A program made the translations under genes and the position numbers. From contig NZ_CP050145.1 in assembly GCF_016767715.1 (NCBI RefSeq), positions 2,356,001 through 2,420,000 on the forward strand: a DNA stretch of 64,000 nucleotides, in the 5' to 3' direction. Below, piece after piece: positions 16,946-34,614 of the stretch (positions are counted from its first letter, which is position 1; every line of letters starts with the position of its first letter). Below the pieces are notes generated by a model. The model made no database searches, was not told the origin of the DNA, and was given only the letters and a program-made list of their open reading frames with translations. This DNA is from Mycobacteroides chelonae. Its GTDB lineage: Bacteria > Actinomycetota > Actinomycetes > Mycobacteriales > Mycobacteriaceae.

Positions 16946-18423
16946 GAGATTCCTTTCTGTGCGCGAATGCGCGGACGGGGTAGCGCAGTGATTCCCTTGC
17001 GCCACAGGTGCATAGATACATAAGACCGCCAGGGCGAGCAGTCGCGGGCAGCTGCGAGGTCTATGCCCTCTGCTGCTGCGCCGCGGCGCAGCACCAGATC
17101 GTGCTCGAGGAGAACGTCTGGATCGGCGAGTTGACGCATCACCACGTAGTCAGCGGTCCAAGGTCCGATTCCCTTGATCTCCAATAGTTGCCGGCGCATG
17201 TCGGCGGCGTTCATGCCGTGATGCAACTTCAGCTTGCCGGTCGCGAGCCTATCGGCGGCCCCCACGATCGCGGTGATCCGGGCCGCAGGTCCCGCCATCA
17301 CCTCCGTGCCGGCGGCGGCGACCGCCTCGGGGGTGGGAAACAGACGTGTCACCCGCCCGGTCGTGTCGGCCACCTCCTCGCCGAGTTCGGCAACGAGGTG
17401 TGCCGTAGCGGTATTGGCCGCGGACACCGAAATCTGCTGCCCGATCATGGTGCGCAACAGCAGCTCTGCACCGTCGACTGTCCCCGGCACCCGGATACCG
17501 GGAGCCTCGGCGACAAGTGGGGCCAGCGCTGGGTGAGACAGCAGCGCGTCATCCACCGCCGCGGGGTCGGCATCCAGATCAAGAAGATGGCGCAGGCGGG
17601 CCACGGCGGGCGCGAGGTCACGCATATCGGAGAGCTGTAGGTCCGCGCGCACCTGATCGACGTCGACCGTCAGCGTCGCAACGACGGGACCGTGGGGCAT
17701 CCTCAGTGCTCGGGTGTACCGTCCCTCGGCAAAATCCTCGACTCCGCGCGCGCAGTGATGCTCCAATAGCCAGATCGACCAAGCGACGTTATGAGGCTGC
17801 CGCAGAGGAAGTTTCAGGCTGACGCCGCCGGGCATCGGTGCCGATGTGTGACTCGCTGCACGGGGGAGCTCGGCGCGTAGTTTCGACGGTGTCGTCGCGA
17901 ACACCGCGGCGATCGTGTCGTTGAACTGCCGAATACTGGAAAACCCGGCCGCAAAGGCAATGTCGGACATGGCCAGTTCGGTCCGCTGAATGAGTAGACG
18001 TGCGGTGGTGGCGCGATTGGCGCGCGCCAGGGCCAGCGGGCTTGCGCCGAGCTCGGCGAGTAGAACCCTGTTGAGCTGACGGCTCGAGTATCCGAGGGCA
18101 CGGGCCAAACCATCCACGCCATCGCGCTCGACCACGCCGTCGCCAATAAGACGCATCGCTCGAATAGCTAAGTCGGACTTGATATTCCACAATGGCGACC
18201 CGGGTGCCGCGTCCGGCAGGCACCGTCGGCAGGCTCGATAGCCCTCGGCCTGCGCCGAGGCGGCGGTGGGATGGAACGAGACATTCTGACGCTTCGGGGT
18301 GATGGCCGGGCAGGACGGCCGGCAGTAGATGCCGGTGGTGCGAACGGCCGTATAGAACTGGCCGTCGAATCGGGTGTCACGGGACTGCACTGCCCGGTAA
18401 CAGGCCTCCGCGTCAAGTTCCAT
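16942..18423 (-). CDS. alkA: Ada regulatory/methyltransferase domain fused to AlkA DNA glycosylase
   Basis: A 493-residue fusion. Residues 1-80 are the Ada zinc domain, which accepts methyl from phosphotriesters, with the cysteine pairs YCRPSC and RACRRC. Residues ~85-190 are an AraC-type helix-turn-helix (DIAFAAGFSSIRQFNDTI). Residues ~210-490 are an AlkA-type HhH-GPD 3-methyladenine glycosylase with GIGPWTADYVVMRQL and a catalytic aspartate in LLEHDLVLRRG. It would sense alkylation damage, activate the adaptive response and excise alkylated purines. The length matches Rv1317c. It is co-transcribed with ogt. Confidence 0.93.
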   Translation of the reverse strand: MELDAEACYRAVQSRDTRFDGQFYTAVRTTGIYCRPSCPAITPKRQNVSFHPTAASAQAEGYRACRRCLPDAAPGSPLWNIKSDLAIRAMRLIGDGVVERDGVDGLARALGYSSRQLNRVLLAELGASPLALARANRATTARLLIQRTELAMSDIAFAAGFSSIRQFNDTIAAVFATTPSKLRAELPRAASHTSAPMPGGVSLKLPLRQPHNVAWSIWLLEHHCARGVEDFAEGRYTRALRMPHGPVVATLTVDVDQVRADLQLSDMRDLAPAVARLRHLLDLDADPAAVDDALLSHPALAPLVAEAPGIRVPGTVDGAELLLRTMIGQQISVSAANTATAHLVAELGEEVADTTGRVTRLFPTPEAVAAAGTEVMAGPAARITAIVGAADRLATGKLKLHHGMNAADMRRQLLEIKGIGPWTADYVVMRQLADPDVLLEHDLVLRRGAAAEGIDLAAARDCSPWRSYVSMHLWRKGITALPRPRIRAQKGIS

Positions 18424-18472
18424 GCTTCGAGCATGCCCGCGGTCCCACCGCAGCGCTAGCGGAAATCGGACA

Positions 18473-18898
18473 TTACCGTCCGGACTGATTTGCCTCCCAG
18501 ATGTGGGCGTAGCGCCGCCAGGCCAGCAGCGTGATCGTCATCGACAGTGCGGTGCCTGCCGTCGCCCCGATCCCTGAACGCCGCCAGGCGGCTATCAATG
18601 CCGAGATCAGCGCGGTGCCGCCGACAATGCCCAACACGGTGAGGGCAGTATCCGACGTAGGTCTGGTCATCCAGATCTCTTCACCGCGTATGGCACGAGT
18701 GGCAAAGGAGTTGTTGTCCCGGGGCGGCGGGGTCACCACTGGGTTGATGGCGAGCCACGCAGCGATGGGGACCGCCCAACGCCATCGCCGGGTCCATACC
18801 GGAACGAGCAACAGCGGTGTCGTTGCCCAACGGGACCACGCACTGACCGGATGGCAATGTCTTTCGAAGATCCAGCGGCGCACTGCTTCGCCATTCAC
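18473..18898 (-). CDS. small membrane protein, DUF6653-like
   Basis: About 141 residues from the GTG at 18898; a GTG at 18946 would add 16 residues. Two or three hydrophobic stretches are visible: TTPLLLVPVW through AVPIAAWLAINPVV, and TALTVLGIVGGTALISALIAAW. A conserved PPPRDNNSFATRAIRGEEIW segment lies between them and resembles DUF6653-type membrane proteins. The function is unknown. It is divergent from pheS, with under 100 bases between starts, and stands apart from the ada-alkA operon downstream. Confidence 0.6.
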   Translation of the reverse strand: MNGEAVRRWIFERHCHPVSAWSRWATTPLLLVPVWTRRWRWAVPIAAWLAINPVVTPPPRDNNSFATRAIRGEEIWMTRPTSDTALTVLGIVGGTALISALIAAWRRSGIGATAGTALSMTITLLAWRRYAHIWEANQSGR

Positions 18899-18967
18899 CC
18901 GCTCAACACTAGGCGGTGCGGTGGTGCCCGCCGGGCATGACCGCACGGTGGTTAACCCGCCTTACCC

Positions 18968-20036
<1,069 letters not shown>

Positions 20037-20037
<1 letters not shown>

Positions 20038-22511
20038 TGCGTATTCCCTACAGCTGGCTTATCGAGGTCCTGCGTGTCGGTGCTCCGGAGTTCGCCGCTA
20101 CCCCGGCGAGTATCGAGGAAACGCTGATCCGCATCGGTCACGAAGTGGAAGAGGTAATCGTTCCCGGTCCGGTTACCGGACCGCTGGTGATCGGGCGCGT
20201 CGCCCAGATCACCGAACTCACCGACTTCAAAAAGCCGATCCGGTTTTGCCTGGTGGACGTAGGCGAAGCCGAACCTCGTGAGATTGTCTGTGGTGCATCG
20301 AATTTCGCCGTCAACGACCTCGTGGTGGTGGCACTCCCGGGCGTCACGCTGCCCGGCGACTTCACCATCGCGACACGAAAGACCTACGGACACACCTCCG
20401 ACGGGATGATCTGCTCGACGACCGAGCTGGGTCTCGGCTCGGACTCGTCGGGCATTCTGGTGCTACCGCCGGGAACCGCCGATCCCGGTGCCGACGCCGC
20501 CGAGGTGGTCGGGCTGGACGATGTCATCTTCGATCTGTCGATCACTCCGGATCGCGGATACTGCCTGTCCGTTCGCGGGCTGGCCCGCGATCTGGCTTGT
20601 GCGTACGACCTGGATTTCGCCGATCCAGCTGCGGTAGAGTCGCTCCCGGCCGACAAGCCCTCGCTGCCGGTACATATCGACGCCGGTACTGGGGTCAAAC
20701 GCTTCGGGTTGCGCCCGGTGATCGGCATCGATCCGGCGGCGGTGTCGCCGTGGTGGCTGCAGCGACGGCTGATGCTCTGTGGAATCCGGGCCATATCGCC
20801 TGCGGTGGACGCCACCAACTACGTGATGCTCGAGATCGGGCATCCCATGCACGCGCATGACAAGGCGCGGATCAGCGGGGATTTCCGGGTGCGATTCGCG
20901 ACACCCGGCGAGACGGTTATCACCCTCGACGATGTGCAACGCAAGCTTGAACCCGGCGACGTTCTGATCGCCGACGATGCCGGTGTGACCGCCATCGGCG
21001 GTGTCATGGGCGCCGGAAGCACCGAGATGCGCGAAGACTCCACTGACGTGCTCCTCGAAGCCGCGGTATGGGATCCGGCCGCGGTACTGCGCACCCAGCG
21101 TCGGCTACACCTGCACAGCGAGGCGGGACGTCGCTACGAGCGTTCCGTGGATCCCGCGATATCCGTTGCCGCGCTAGATCGTTGTGCGTCTCTACTGCGT
21201 GACATAGCAGGCGGCAGCACGCCCGCCGAACTCACCGATTGGTCGGCCGACGGCCAGGCTCGATCAGAGATTGTCATGGCCACCGACCTGCCCGCGCGCA
21301 TTGCCGGGATCGACTACGCCGACGGGGTGGTGGAACACCGCCTCCGGCAGATCGGTGCCGAGGTGGCGGTGGAGGGCGACACCCTGCGGGTCACACCGCC
21401 GAGCTGGCGTCCGGACATCACCGAGGGTGCGGACCTGGTGGAGGAGGTGCTGCGACTCGAAGGACTGGAAGATATCCCGTCGATTCTGCCCGCGGCACCA
21501 CAAGGCGGTGGCCTCACCGCGCCGCAACGCCGTCGCCGTGCGGTGGGGAAGTCCTTGGCGCTCAGCGGATACACCGAGATCCTGCCGATGCCCTTCCTGC
21601 CTGCCGGTGTGTTCGACGCATGGGGCCTGGATCAGGACGATCCGCGCCGACGTACCACAAAGGTTCTCAACCCGCTGGAATCCGATCGCCCCGAACTGGC
21701 CAGCACGCTCTTACCTGGGGTGCTTGAGGCGTTGTCGCGCAATATTTCTCGCGGAACTGTCGACGTCGCGTTGTTCACTATCGGTCAGGTTGTCCGGCCA
21801 ACCGAGACGACCCGGGCGATCCCGCTGCTCGACGTGACGGATCGCCCCTCCGAGGCCGAGCTCAGTGCATTGTTTGAGTCTCTGCCCGCGCAGCCCGTCC
21901 ATGTGGCACTTGTGCTGACGGGGGCGCGCGAGCCGAATGGTCCGTGGGGGCGTGGGCGCGCCGCCGATGTCACCGACGTGCTGGAAGCTGCCCGGATCAT
22001 CGGGCGGGCCGCCTACGTGGACCTGTCGCTGCGGGCCGGCAGTGAATTGCCGTGGCATCCGGGGCGGTGCGCGGAGATTGTGGCCGATGGCCAGGTTGTC
22101 GGGCATGCCGGCGAACTGCACCCGGCGGTCATCGAACGGCTCGGGCTGCCCAAACGCACATGCGCCCTGGAGCTGAGCCTCGATGCGCTTCCCATCACCA
22201 ATCCGCTTCCCGCGCCCAGGATCTCGCCATTCCCGGCAGTGCTTCAGGACGTTTCGCTGGTGGTCGCCGAAACGGTGCCCGCCGATGCGGTCACCGAGGC
22301 GCTGCGCGCCGGGGCGGGTGAGTTGATCGAAGAGGTGCGTCTGGTGGAGGTTTACACCGGGCCGCAGGTGGGCGAAGGCAACAAATCGTTGAACTTCCGG
22401 CTGCGTTTCCGGGCAACCGACCGCACCCTGACAGAAGACGAGGCCACCGCCGCACGGATAACGGCGGTGGCCTCTGCGGCCGAGCGCGTTGGGGCAACCC
22501 AACGCACCTAG
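20037..22511 (+). CDS. pheT: phenylalanyl-tRNA synthetase beta subunit
   Basis: An 824-residue subunit. An EMAP-like tRNA-binding OB domain occupies residues ~40-150 ([16 protein letters not shown]). B3/B4 editing-domain sequence, the B5 domain, a catalytic-like core and a C-terminal FDX-ACB anticodon-binding domain follow ([20 protein letters not shown], then [17 protein letters not shown]). It hydrolyses mischarged tyrosyl-tRNA-Phe and supports the alpha subunit. Its ATG shares one base with the pheS stop, so translation is coupled. The length is normal for the family. Confidence 0.97.
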
Positions 22512-22517
22512 CAGGTC

Positions 22518-22589
22518 TTACTGTCCTCGGCGCTGGTCAGCCTGCTCGCGGTGCTGCTCCTGGCGCTGACGATCGGCACGATCCGACAT
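22518..22589 (-). CDS. possible 23-residue small protein
   Basis: An ATG at 22589 is preceded seven bases away by AAGGGAG, a strong ribosome binding site, and opens a short frame ending in TAA. The product is highly charged and almost free of hydrophobic residues (MSDRADRQRQEQ, then HREQADQRRGQ), with Gln and Arg repeated in a helix-like spacing. It lies in the pheT-argC gap on the opposite strand. The good binding site and unusual composition argue for translation; no homologue could be checked. Confidence 0.35.
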   Translation of the reverse strand: MSDRADRQRQEQHREQADQRRGQ

Positions 22590-22744
22590 GGAAGGCTCCC
22601 TTCTCGTTCTCGCTCGTTATCAACTGCCGGCGCTATTCGCCAGCTACCTCCACCGTAACCGTGGGAACGGGGCATCACACCGTTTAGCTCAAGTTGAGGT
22701 TGATCGCGTGCCCAAAAGACCTGTCGAATATATTTGCGCTTGAC

Positions 22745-25014
<2,270 letters not shown>

Positions 25015-25018
<4 letters not shown>

Positions 25019-25880
25019 AGGCTCCCAAGAAGGCGCGCGTGCTCGCCGAGGCGCTGCCATGGCTCAAGAAGCTGCATGGCGCCATCGTCGTGATCAAGTA
25101 CGGCGGCAACGCCATGACTGACGATGCGCTCAAGAACGCCTTCGCCGAAGACATGGTGTTCCTGCGCAACTGCGGCATCCACCCCGTCGTCGTGCACGGC
25201 GGCGGCCCGCAGATCACCTCGATGCTGAAAAAGCTTGGTGTTTCCGGAGAGTTCAAGGGTGGCTTCCGGGTCACCACACCGGAAGTGCTGGACATCGCGC
25301 GAATGGTGCTCTTCGGTCAGGTTGGCCGTGAGCTTGTCGGGTTGATCAACAGCCACGGGCCGTACGCGGTGGGGATCACGGGCGAGGATGCGCAGCTGTT
25401 CACAGCCGTGCGCCGTACCGCGACCGTAGATGGCGTCGAGACCGATATCGGGTTGGTCGGCGATGTGGCACAGGTGAACCCGGAAGCGATCCTTGACCTG
25501 ATCGATGCCGGACGTATCCCGGTGGTATCTACCCTTGCCCCCGATGCGGATGGCGTGGTGCACAACCTCAACGCCGACACCGCCGCCGGCGCACTCGCCG
25601 AAGCCCTTGGCGCCGAGCGTCTCCTGATGCTCACCGATATCGAGGGCCTTTACACCGACTGGCCGGATCGGGGATCGCTGGTGACCGCTATCGCCGCCGA
25701 GGATCTGCGCGGGCTCCTGCCCAGGCTGGAATCGGGCATGATTCCCAAGGTCGAGGCATGTCTGCGGGCGGTGGACGGCGGGGTGCCCAGCGCCCACATC
25801 ATCGACGGGCGCGTCGAGCACTGCGTATTGGTCGAGCTATTCACCGACGAGGGCGTCGGGACACTTGTCAGGAGCCAATC

Positions 25881-25884
<4 letters not shown>
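25015..25884 (+). CDS. argB: acetylglutamate kinase
   Basis: A 289-residue amino-acid kinase family enzyme that phosphorylates N-acetylglutamate, usually the step inhibited by arginine. The phosphate-binding KYGGNAM, the substrate loop VHGGGPQI and the nucleotide-binding region [12 protein letters not shown] are present. An N-terminal helix ([17 protein letters not shown]) of the kind found in arginine-sensitive hexameric kinases precedes the core, so feedback inhibition by arginine is likely by family analogy. It overlaps argD by four bases. Confidence 0.97.
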
Positions 25885-28494
<2,610 letters not shown>

Positions 28495-28506
28495 GAGAGA
28501 GAAGAC

Positions 28507-31121
<2,615 letters not shown>

Positions 31122-31130
31122 CATCCAGGC

Positions 31131-31904
31131 ATGGACGGTGAGCCGGACCCGACATCGTCGGGCCCCGGTCCGGGGGGAGATATACCGGACGACCCGAACG
31201 CGGCGTGGCGCCGCCCGGTGGGCACTGAACCGCCGCAGGCCGGCGTCGCGATCGAGGAGAGCCCAACGCGGTCGGCACCACATGGTGTGATCGGTCGGAC
31301 CATCGATTGGGTCCGTACGTGGTGGAACGACCTTGAGTTCGTGCAGATGTGGCATGTGGTCACAGTGCTCGCGATTGTGACGACCGCCGGATTCGGTGGC
31401 TTGGACGCCGTGGACAAGACTCCGCAGACATTCGATCTTGGCAAGCCTTTCGACAATGGTGAATTCACCATCACTGTGCAAAAGGCCGTTCTGCGATCGG
31501 AAATCGTCGGCGGTGGAGCGGTGATCGCAAAAGAGAAGCCGGGACGCATGTATCTTGCGGTCCTTGCGGAGGTCACCAACAACTCCGATCGCGTCGACGT
31601 GGTCAGCAGCCAGTTTTCCCTGCCGAATGTGCCCGATGTACAAGACATTTCTCAGTTCCAGGGCCAGCGCGCCGTGACTCTCCGGATCGAAGACGGCAGC
31701 TTTTTGGTCGGGCTGCAACCTGATATCACCGAGAAGGTGGCAGTGGTGTGGAGCGTCCCTTCTGCCGCTGTACTACCCGGATCCACGGTGTCGGTTCAGG
31801 TGCCATACCGGAAATTTAGCCGTGGCCTGGTGCTCTATGGCGAGGGCTGGGTTGATGACGGCAAGAGCGCAACAACCAGTGTGCCTGTGGAGGTGTCTTC
31901 GTGA
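31131..31904 (+). CDS. single-pass membrane protein with extracytoplasmic beta-domain (unknown)
   Basis: A 257-residue protein. About 70 cytoplasmic residues, rich in Pro, Gly and acidic residues at the start, precede one membrane helix (~72-91). An outer domain of ~165 residues follows with alternating hydrophobic residues typical of a beta-sandwich (GEFTITVQKAV, MYLAVLAEVTNNS, KVAVVWSVP). The layout resembles DUF4352-like immunoglobulin-fold domains, but no named family was recognised. It overlaps the next gene by four bases (GTGA). The two genes after it encode proteins with the same architecture, suggesting duplication and a shared complex. Confidence 0.7.
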   Translation: MDGEPDPTSSGPGPGGDIPDDPNAAWRRPVGTEPPQAGVAIEESPTRSAPHGVIGRTIDWVRTWWNDLEFVQMWHVVTVLAIVTTAGFGGLDAVDKTPQTFDLGKPFDNGEFTITVQKAVLRSEIVGGGAVIAKEKPGRMYLAVLAEVTNNSDRVDVVSSQFSLPNVPDVQDISQFQGQRAVTLRIEDGSFLVGLQPDITEKVAVVWSVPSAAVLPGSTVSVQVPYRKFSRGLVLYGEGWVDDGKSATTSVPVEVSS

Positions 31905-32527
31905 ACTTCCCGAAGAAACTCTTGCCTTTCCGGGCCTCCTCGCCGCTTCTGCGCGTATCCGTGACGGCTGCGGTGGTGGCTGTTTTACTTTCTGCCTCCG
32001 TCTACGTCTGGAATCGCCTTCCGTCAGCCGCCGAGACTCAAAATGCCTTTGATGTTCACGGCACGATGGGAAGTTCGGTAACCGGCCGGTTGTTCTCGGC
32101 CACGGTGACCAAGGTCGGGATCGGGCCAGTCGTCAAACACACCGGCTTTTCTCCGCGTCAGCGAAACATCAAGTCCGCCGGTCAATGGGTCGTCGTCAAA
32201 CTCACCATCACATCAATGACGGAGGCCTCACAGGCTGACGCGATACTGGCGCTCGGCGATAAGGGCTACACACCTGACAGCCGACTTGAGGGATCCACGT
32301 TACTGGGCGCACGTCTGACTCCGCTGATCCCCGAAACCGGCGTTTTTGTTTTCGAGGTCAGCTCAAGTGTGCTTGAAGATGCTCGCTCAGCGAAGTTGTA
32401 CATTTTCTACGCCGCCGGACAGTACAAATGGGATTCACGGCTCGTGATCGATATTCCGCTCGACAACGAGCATGCACCCCGGGCGTCCGTTATCGCGCTT
32501 CCCAAAACGGTGGTGGGCAAGCAATGA
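31901..32527 (+). CDS. single-pass membrane protein with extracytoplasmic domain (unknown)
   Basis: A 208-residue protein starting with GTG inside the previous stop. A short basic cytoplasmic end is followed by one membrane helix (~19-38) and an outer domain of ~165 residues. The strand order looks like its upstream neighbour: LFSATVTKVGIGPVV, WVVVKLTITSM, then GVFVFEVSSSVLED. No cysteines, catalytic motif or lipobox are present. It overlaps the third gene by four bases, so the three are [18 protein letters not shown]. The function is unknown. Confidence 0.7.
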   Translation: MNFPKKLLPFRASSPLLRVSVTAAVVAVLLSASVYVWNRLPSAAETQNAFDVHGTMGSSVTGRLFSATVTKVGIGPVVKHTGFSPRQRNIKSAGQWVVVKLTITSMTEASQADAILALGDKGYTPDSRLEGSTLLGARLTPLIPETGVFVFEVSSSVLEDARSAKLYIFYAAGQYKWDSRLVIDIPLDNEHAPRASVIALPKTVVGKQ

Positions 32528-33108
32528 GCGAAATGCAAACCAGCACCGATGCCCCGCGGCACCGACGCGAGCACGCCCCGGACCAACTGCCGTTACGTTC
32601 GCGCCTGTGGTTTCGCAATGCCGTCGCGGGAGTGATTGTCATCGCGGTGTTCTCCGGGGTATGGGCTGTCTCGTTCCGCGATTCGTGGCGGGACTATCGA
32701 GCGAGTGTGGTCCCACTCCATGTGATTGCGACCGGGCAGTCCGGGGAAGCATACGGACAGACGTGGCGCCTCGCCGGAGTGAAGCACCTCGGCAAAGCCC
32801 CGCGCGGAGCCAATGGGGTCATTCCGAAAGGGGCGGAACTGGCGGTGGTCACGATAGAACGCTCTGGCCCCGTTCCTCAGAACTTCTTCTGTGACGGAAG
32901 AATCACTGACGGTGAGCATCAGTGGCCGGAGGCTCCGTTCCTGTTGTATACGGTGACGCCCCCAGACGGTGTCGTCGATCACTGCGACAAACCGGGAAAC
33001 CTTCAGTTCAGCTTCCTGGTGCCCGACGATGTGACCATGACCGCTGTCGACCTGGTGAACCCCGTAGGCGGCGGTGCCCAAATCTTGGTCAGATTTGAGC
33101 TGTCTTAG
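32524..33108 (+). CDS. single-pass membrane protein with two outer cysteines (unknown)
   Basis: A 194-residue protein from the ATG at 32524, which overlaps the previous stop and is preferred over an in-frame start about 96 bases upstream. A polar basic N-terminus, one membrane helix (~32-50) and an outer domain of ~140 residues are visible. Two cysteines in the outer part (NFFCDG and DHCDKP) could form a disulfide. ELAVVTIERSG and QFSFLVPDDV match strands in the two upstream proteins. It ends two bases from the opposing polytopic gene, with no terminator between them. Confidence 0.7.
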   Translation: MSEMQTSTDAPRHRREHAPDQLPLRSRLWFRNAVAGVIVIAVFSGVWAVSFRDSWRDYRASVVPLHVIATGQSGEAYGQTWRLAGVKHLGKAPRGANGVIPKGAELAVVTIERSGPVPQNFFCDGRITDGEHQWPEAPFLLYTVTPPDGVVDHCDKPGNLQFSFLVPDDVTMTAVDLVNPVGGGAQILVRFELS

Positions 33109-33110
33109 TT

Positions 33111-34574
33111 CTACCGATCGGCGACAACGGGATTTGCCGAGAGAGCGTCTTCCGAGTCGGCTGGGTAGTCGACAACCTCGTTGTCATGTAGCGCCGCCGC
33201 TTCCGCCTCTGCCTTTTCGACGCAATGGGCGAAGACAGATGCGATGACGCATACCCTCAGGGAGGAAACAAGAACACCTGAAATCGCCGTCAATATAGGC
33301 GCGACGCCATTCCAGAACGACAGCGGATGTGGGCCCAACATCCAGGCAAAACCACGGGTCAGGTATCCGCCGACCTGCATTTGCGTGGTGAGGAAACTGT
33401 CGGACATGTCCAGCCACGCCAAGCAGAGATACACCAGTACATAGCCAGACAGCAGGACTAGTCCTCCGTGCAACACCAGGCGCGCCGAATCGACAATAGG
33501 TTTAGCGCTGCCGAACTGCGAGAGCAGCCAATCCTTGGCCTTACCCCTGGTCTGCTCGGACACCCTGCTAGTCACCCGACGCTGGACCTGATCCCGGGTG
33601 GGTGCGAGTCTGTCGGCCACCACCTGGCTGTCAATACCCGCCAGCCGCCGAAGCACTCCCCGCCAGCTGGCGTTACTGGACGAGCCATAAATGATGCCGG
33701 CGATAGCCAGCCAGATCAGGGGTACGGCCGCTGCTCCCCAGACGATATGCCACGCGTCACTAACAAAGCCCCAGAGAACCTCCAAAGGGCGAAAATGCGA
33801 GAACAGTTCGCTGCGCATTTCGTCAAACCAGACCACGATGCGGCGTTCCTTGAACCAGGCCGATGGGCTCAGGAAGAAGTTCACGCCCTTGCTGGCGGAG
33901 AAGGACAACACCAGGAAGACCCACAAGGCATCCAGGTACACCCTGATGAAAACAAACCACCCGGGCAGCCTGTTCTTGATGAATTTGAGGTTCAACACGA
34001 GCCGTAGTGCAAATGCACCGGCGATCAGTACCCAGACGTAATTCGTCACCGGAACATCCCCCAAGTTGACCACCTTGGTGCCGGTCGTCATGTGGGCGCC
34101 CACGCGGTGCCACATCGCCTTCTGCTCGTAGGTCAGCCAGTCGTCCTGGAACATCTTCCACGCCAGGTAGATAACAAAGAACGGCAGTACAACATTGGCG
34201 AATATGTCGACATTGCGCAGGGAGATCCTGGGCATGGCCGCCAACACCGGAATCGCCGAGCGCAGGACCAGGAACATCGCGATGATCGACCCCAGCCGGG
34301 CCAGACCCGCGAAGGGCATCAGTAGGTCGACCACGAGATAGTTGTTCCACGCATATTTGGCCGCCAGCTCGATGACGATGTTGCGCCCCAACAGGCCCAG
34401 CAGATAGCAAGCGGCCAGTTGAGGCAGGTACATCACCCAGAGGCGCAGCGGTCGCAGCAACAGATTCCCCACCGCGCCATCGTAGAGCCTCGTATCACGG
34501 CGTCGCTTCCGATCCGGTGGCTGGGATTCGGTCAGCCCGATGGGTCCGCTGTGACAGGATATGCAGGCCCTCAC
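33111..34574 (-). CDS. polytopic membrane protein (unknown)
   Basis: A 487-residue protein with about eight membrane helices (near 45-65, 85-110, 125-143, 180-197, 207-228, 278-300, 368-390 and 425-450). A hydrophilic region of ~60 residues near 310-365 includes a basic, helical RDQVQRRVTSRVSEQTRGKAK. The C-terminus is acidic and cytoplasmic-looking. No transporter or enzyme family was recognised. The start is uncertain: GTG at 34574 leaves only 40 bases to the divergent neighbour, and later GTG codons are possible. The convergent arrangement with three single-pass proteins suggests a functional link, but this is inference. Confidence 0.65.
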   Translation of the reverse strand: MRACISCHSGPIGLTESQPPDRKRRRDTRLYDGAVGNLLLRPLRLWVMYLPQLAACYLLGLLGRNIVIELAAKYAWNNYLVVDLLMPFAGLARLGSIIAMFLVLRSAIPVLAAMPRISLRNVDIFANVVLPFFVIYLAWKMFQDDWLTYEQKAMWHRVGAHMTTGTKVVNLGDVPVTNYVWVLIAGAFALRLVLNLKFIKNRLPGWFVFIRVYLDALWVFLVLSFSASKGVNFFLSPSAWFKERRIVVWFDEMRSELFSHFRPLEVLWGFVSDAWHIVWGAAAVPLIWLAIAGIIYGSSSNASWRGVLRRLAGIDSQVVADRLAPTRDQVQRRVTSRVSEQTRGKAKDWLLSQFGSAKPIVDSARLVLHGGLVLLSGYVLVYLCLAWLDMSDSFLTTQMQVGGYLTRGFAWMLGPHPLSFWNGVAPILTAISGVLVSSLRVCVIASVFAHCVEKAEAEAAALHDNEVVDYPADSEDALSANPVVADR

Positions 34575-34614
34575 CTGGGCAATATTGCGGATGATCGGTA
34601 TCTAAGGAGCAGCT

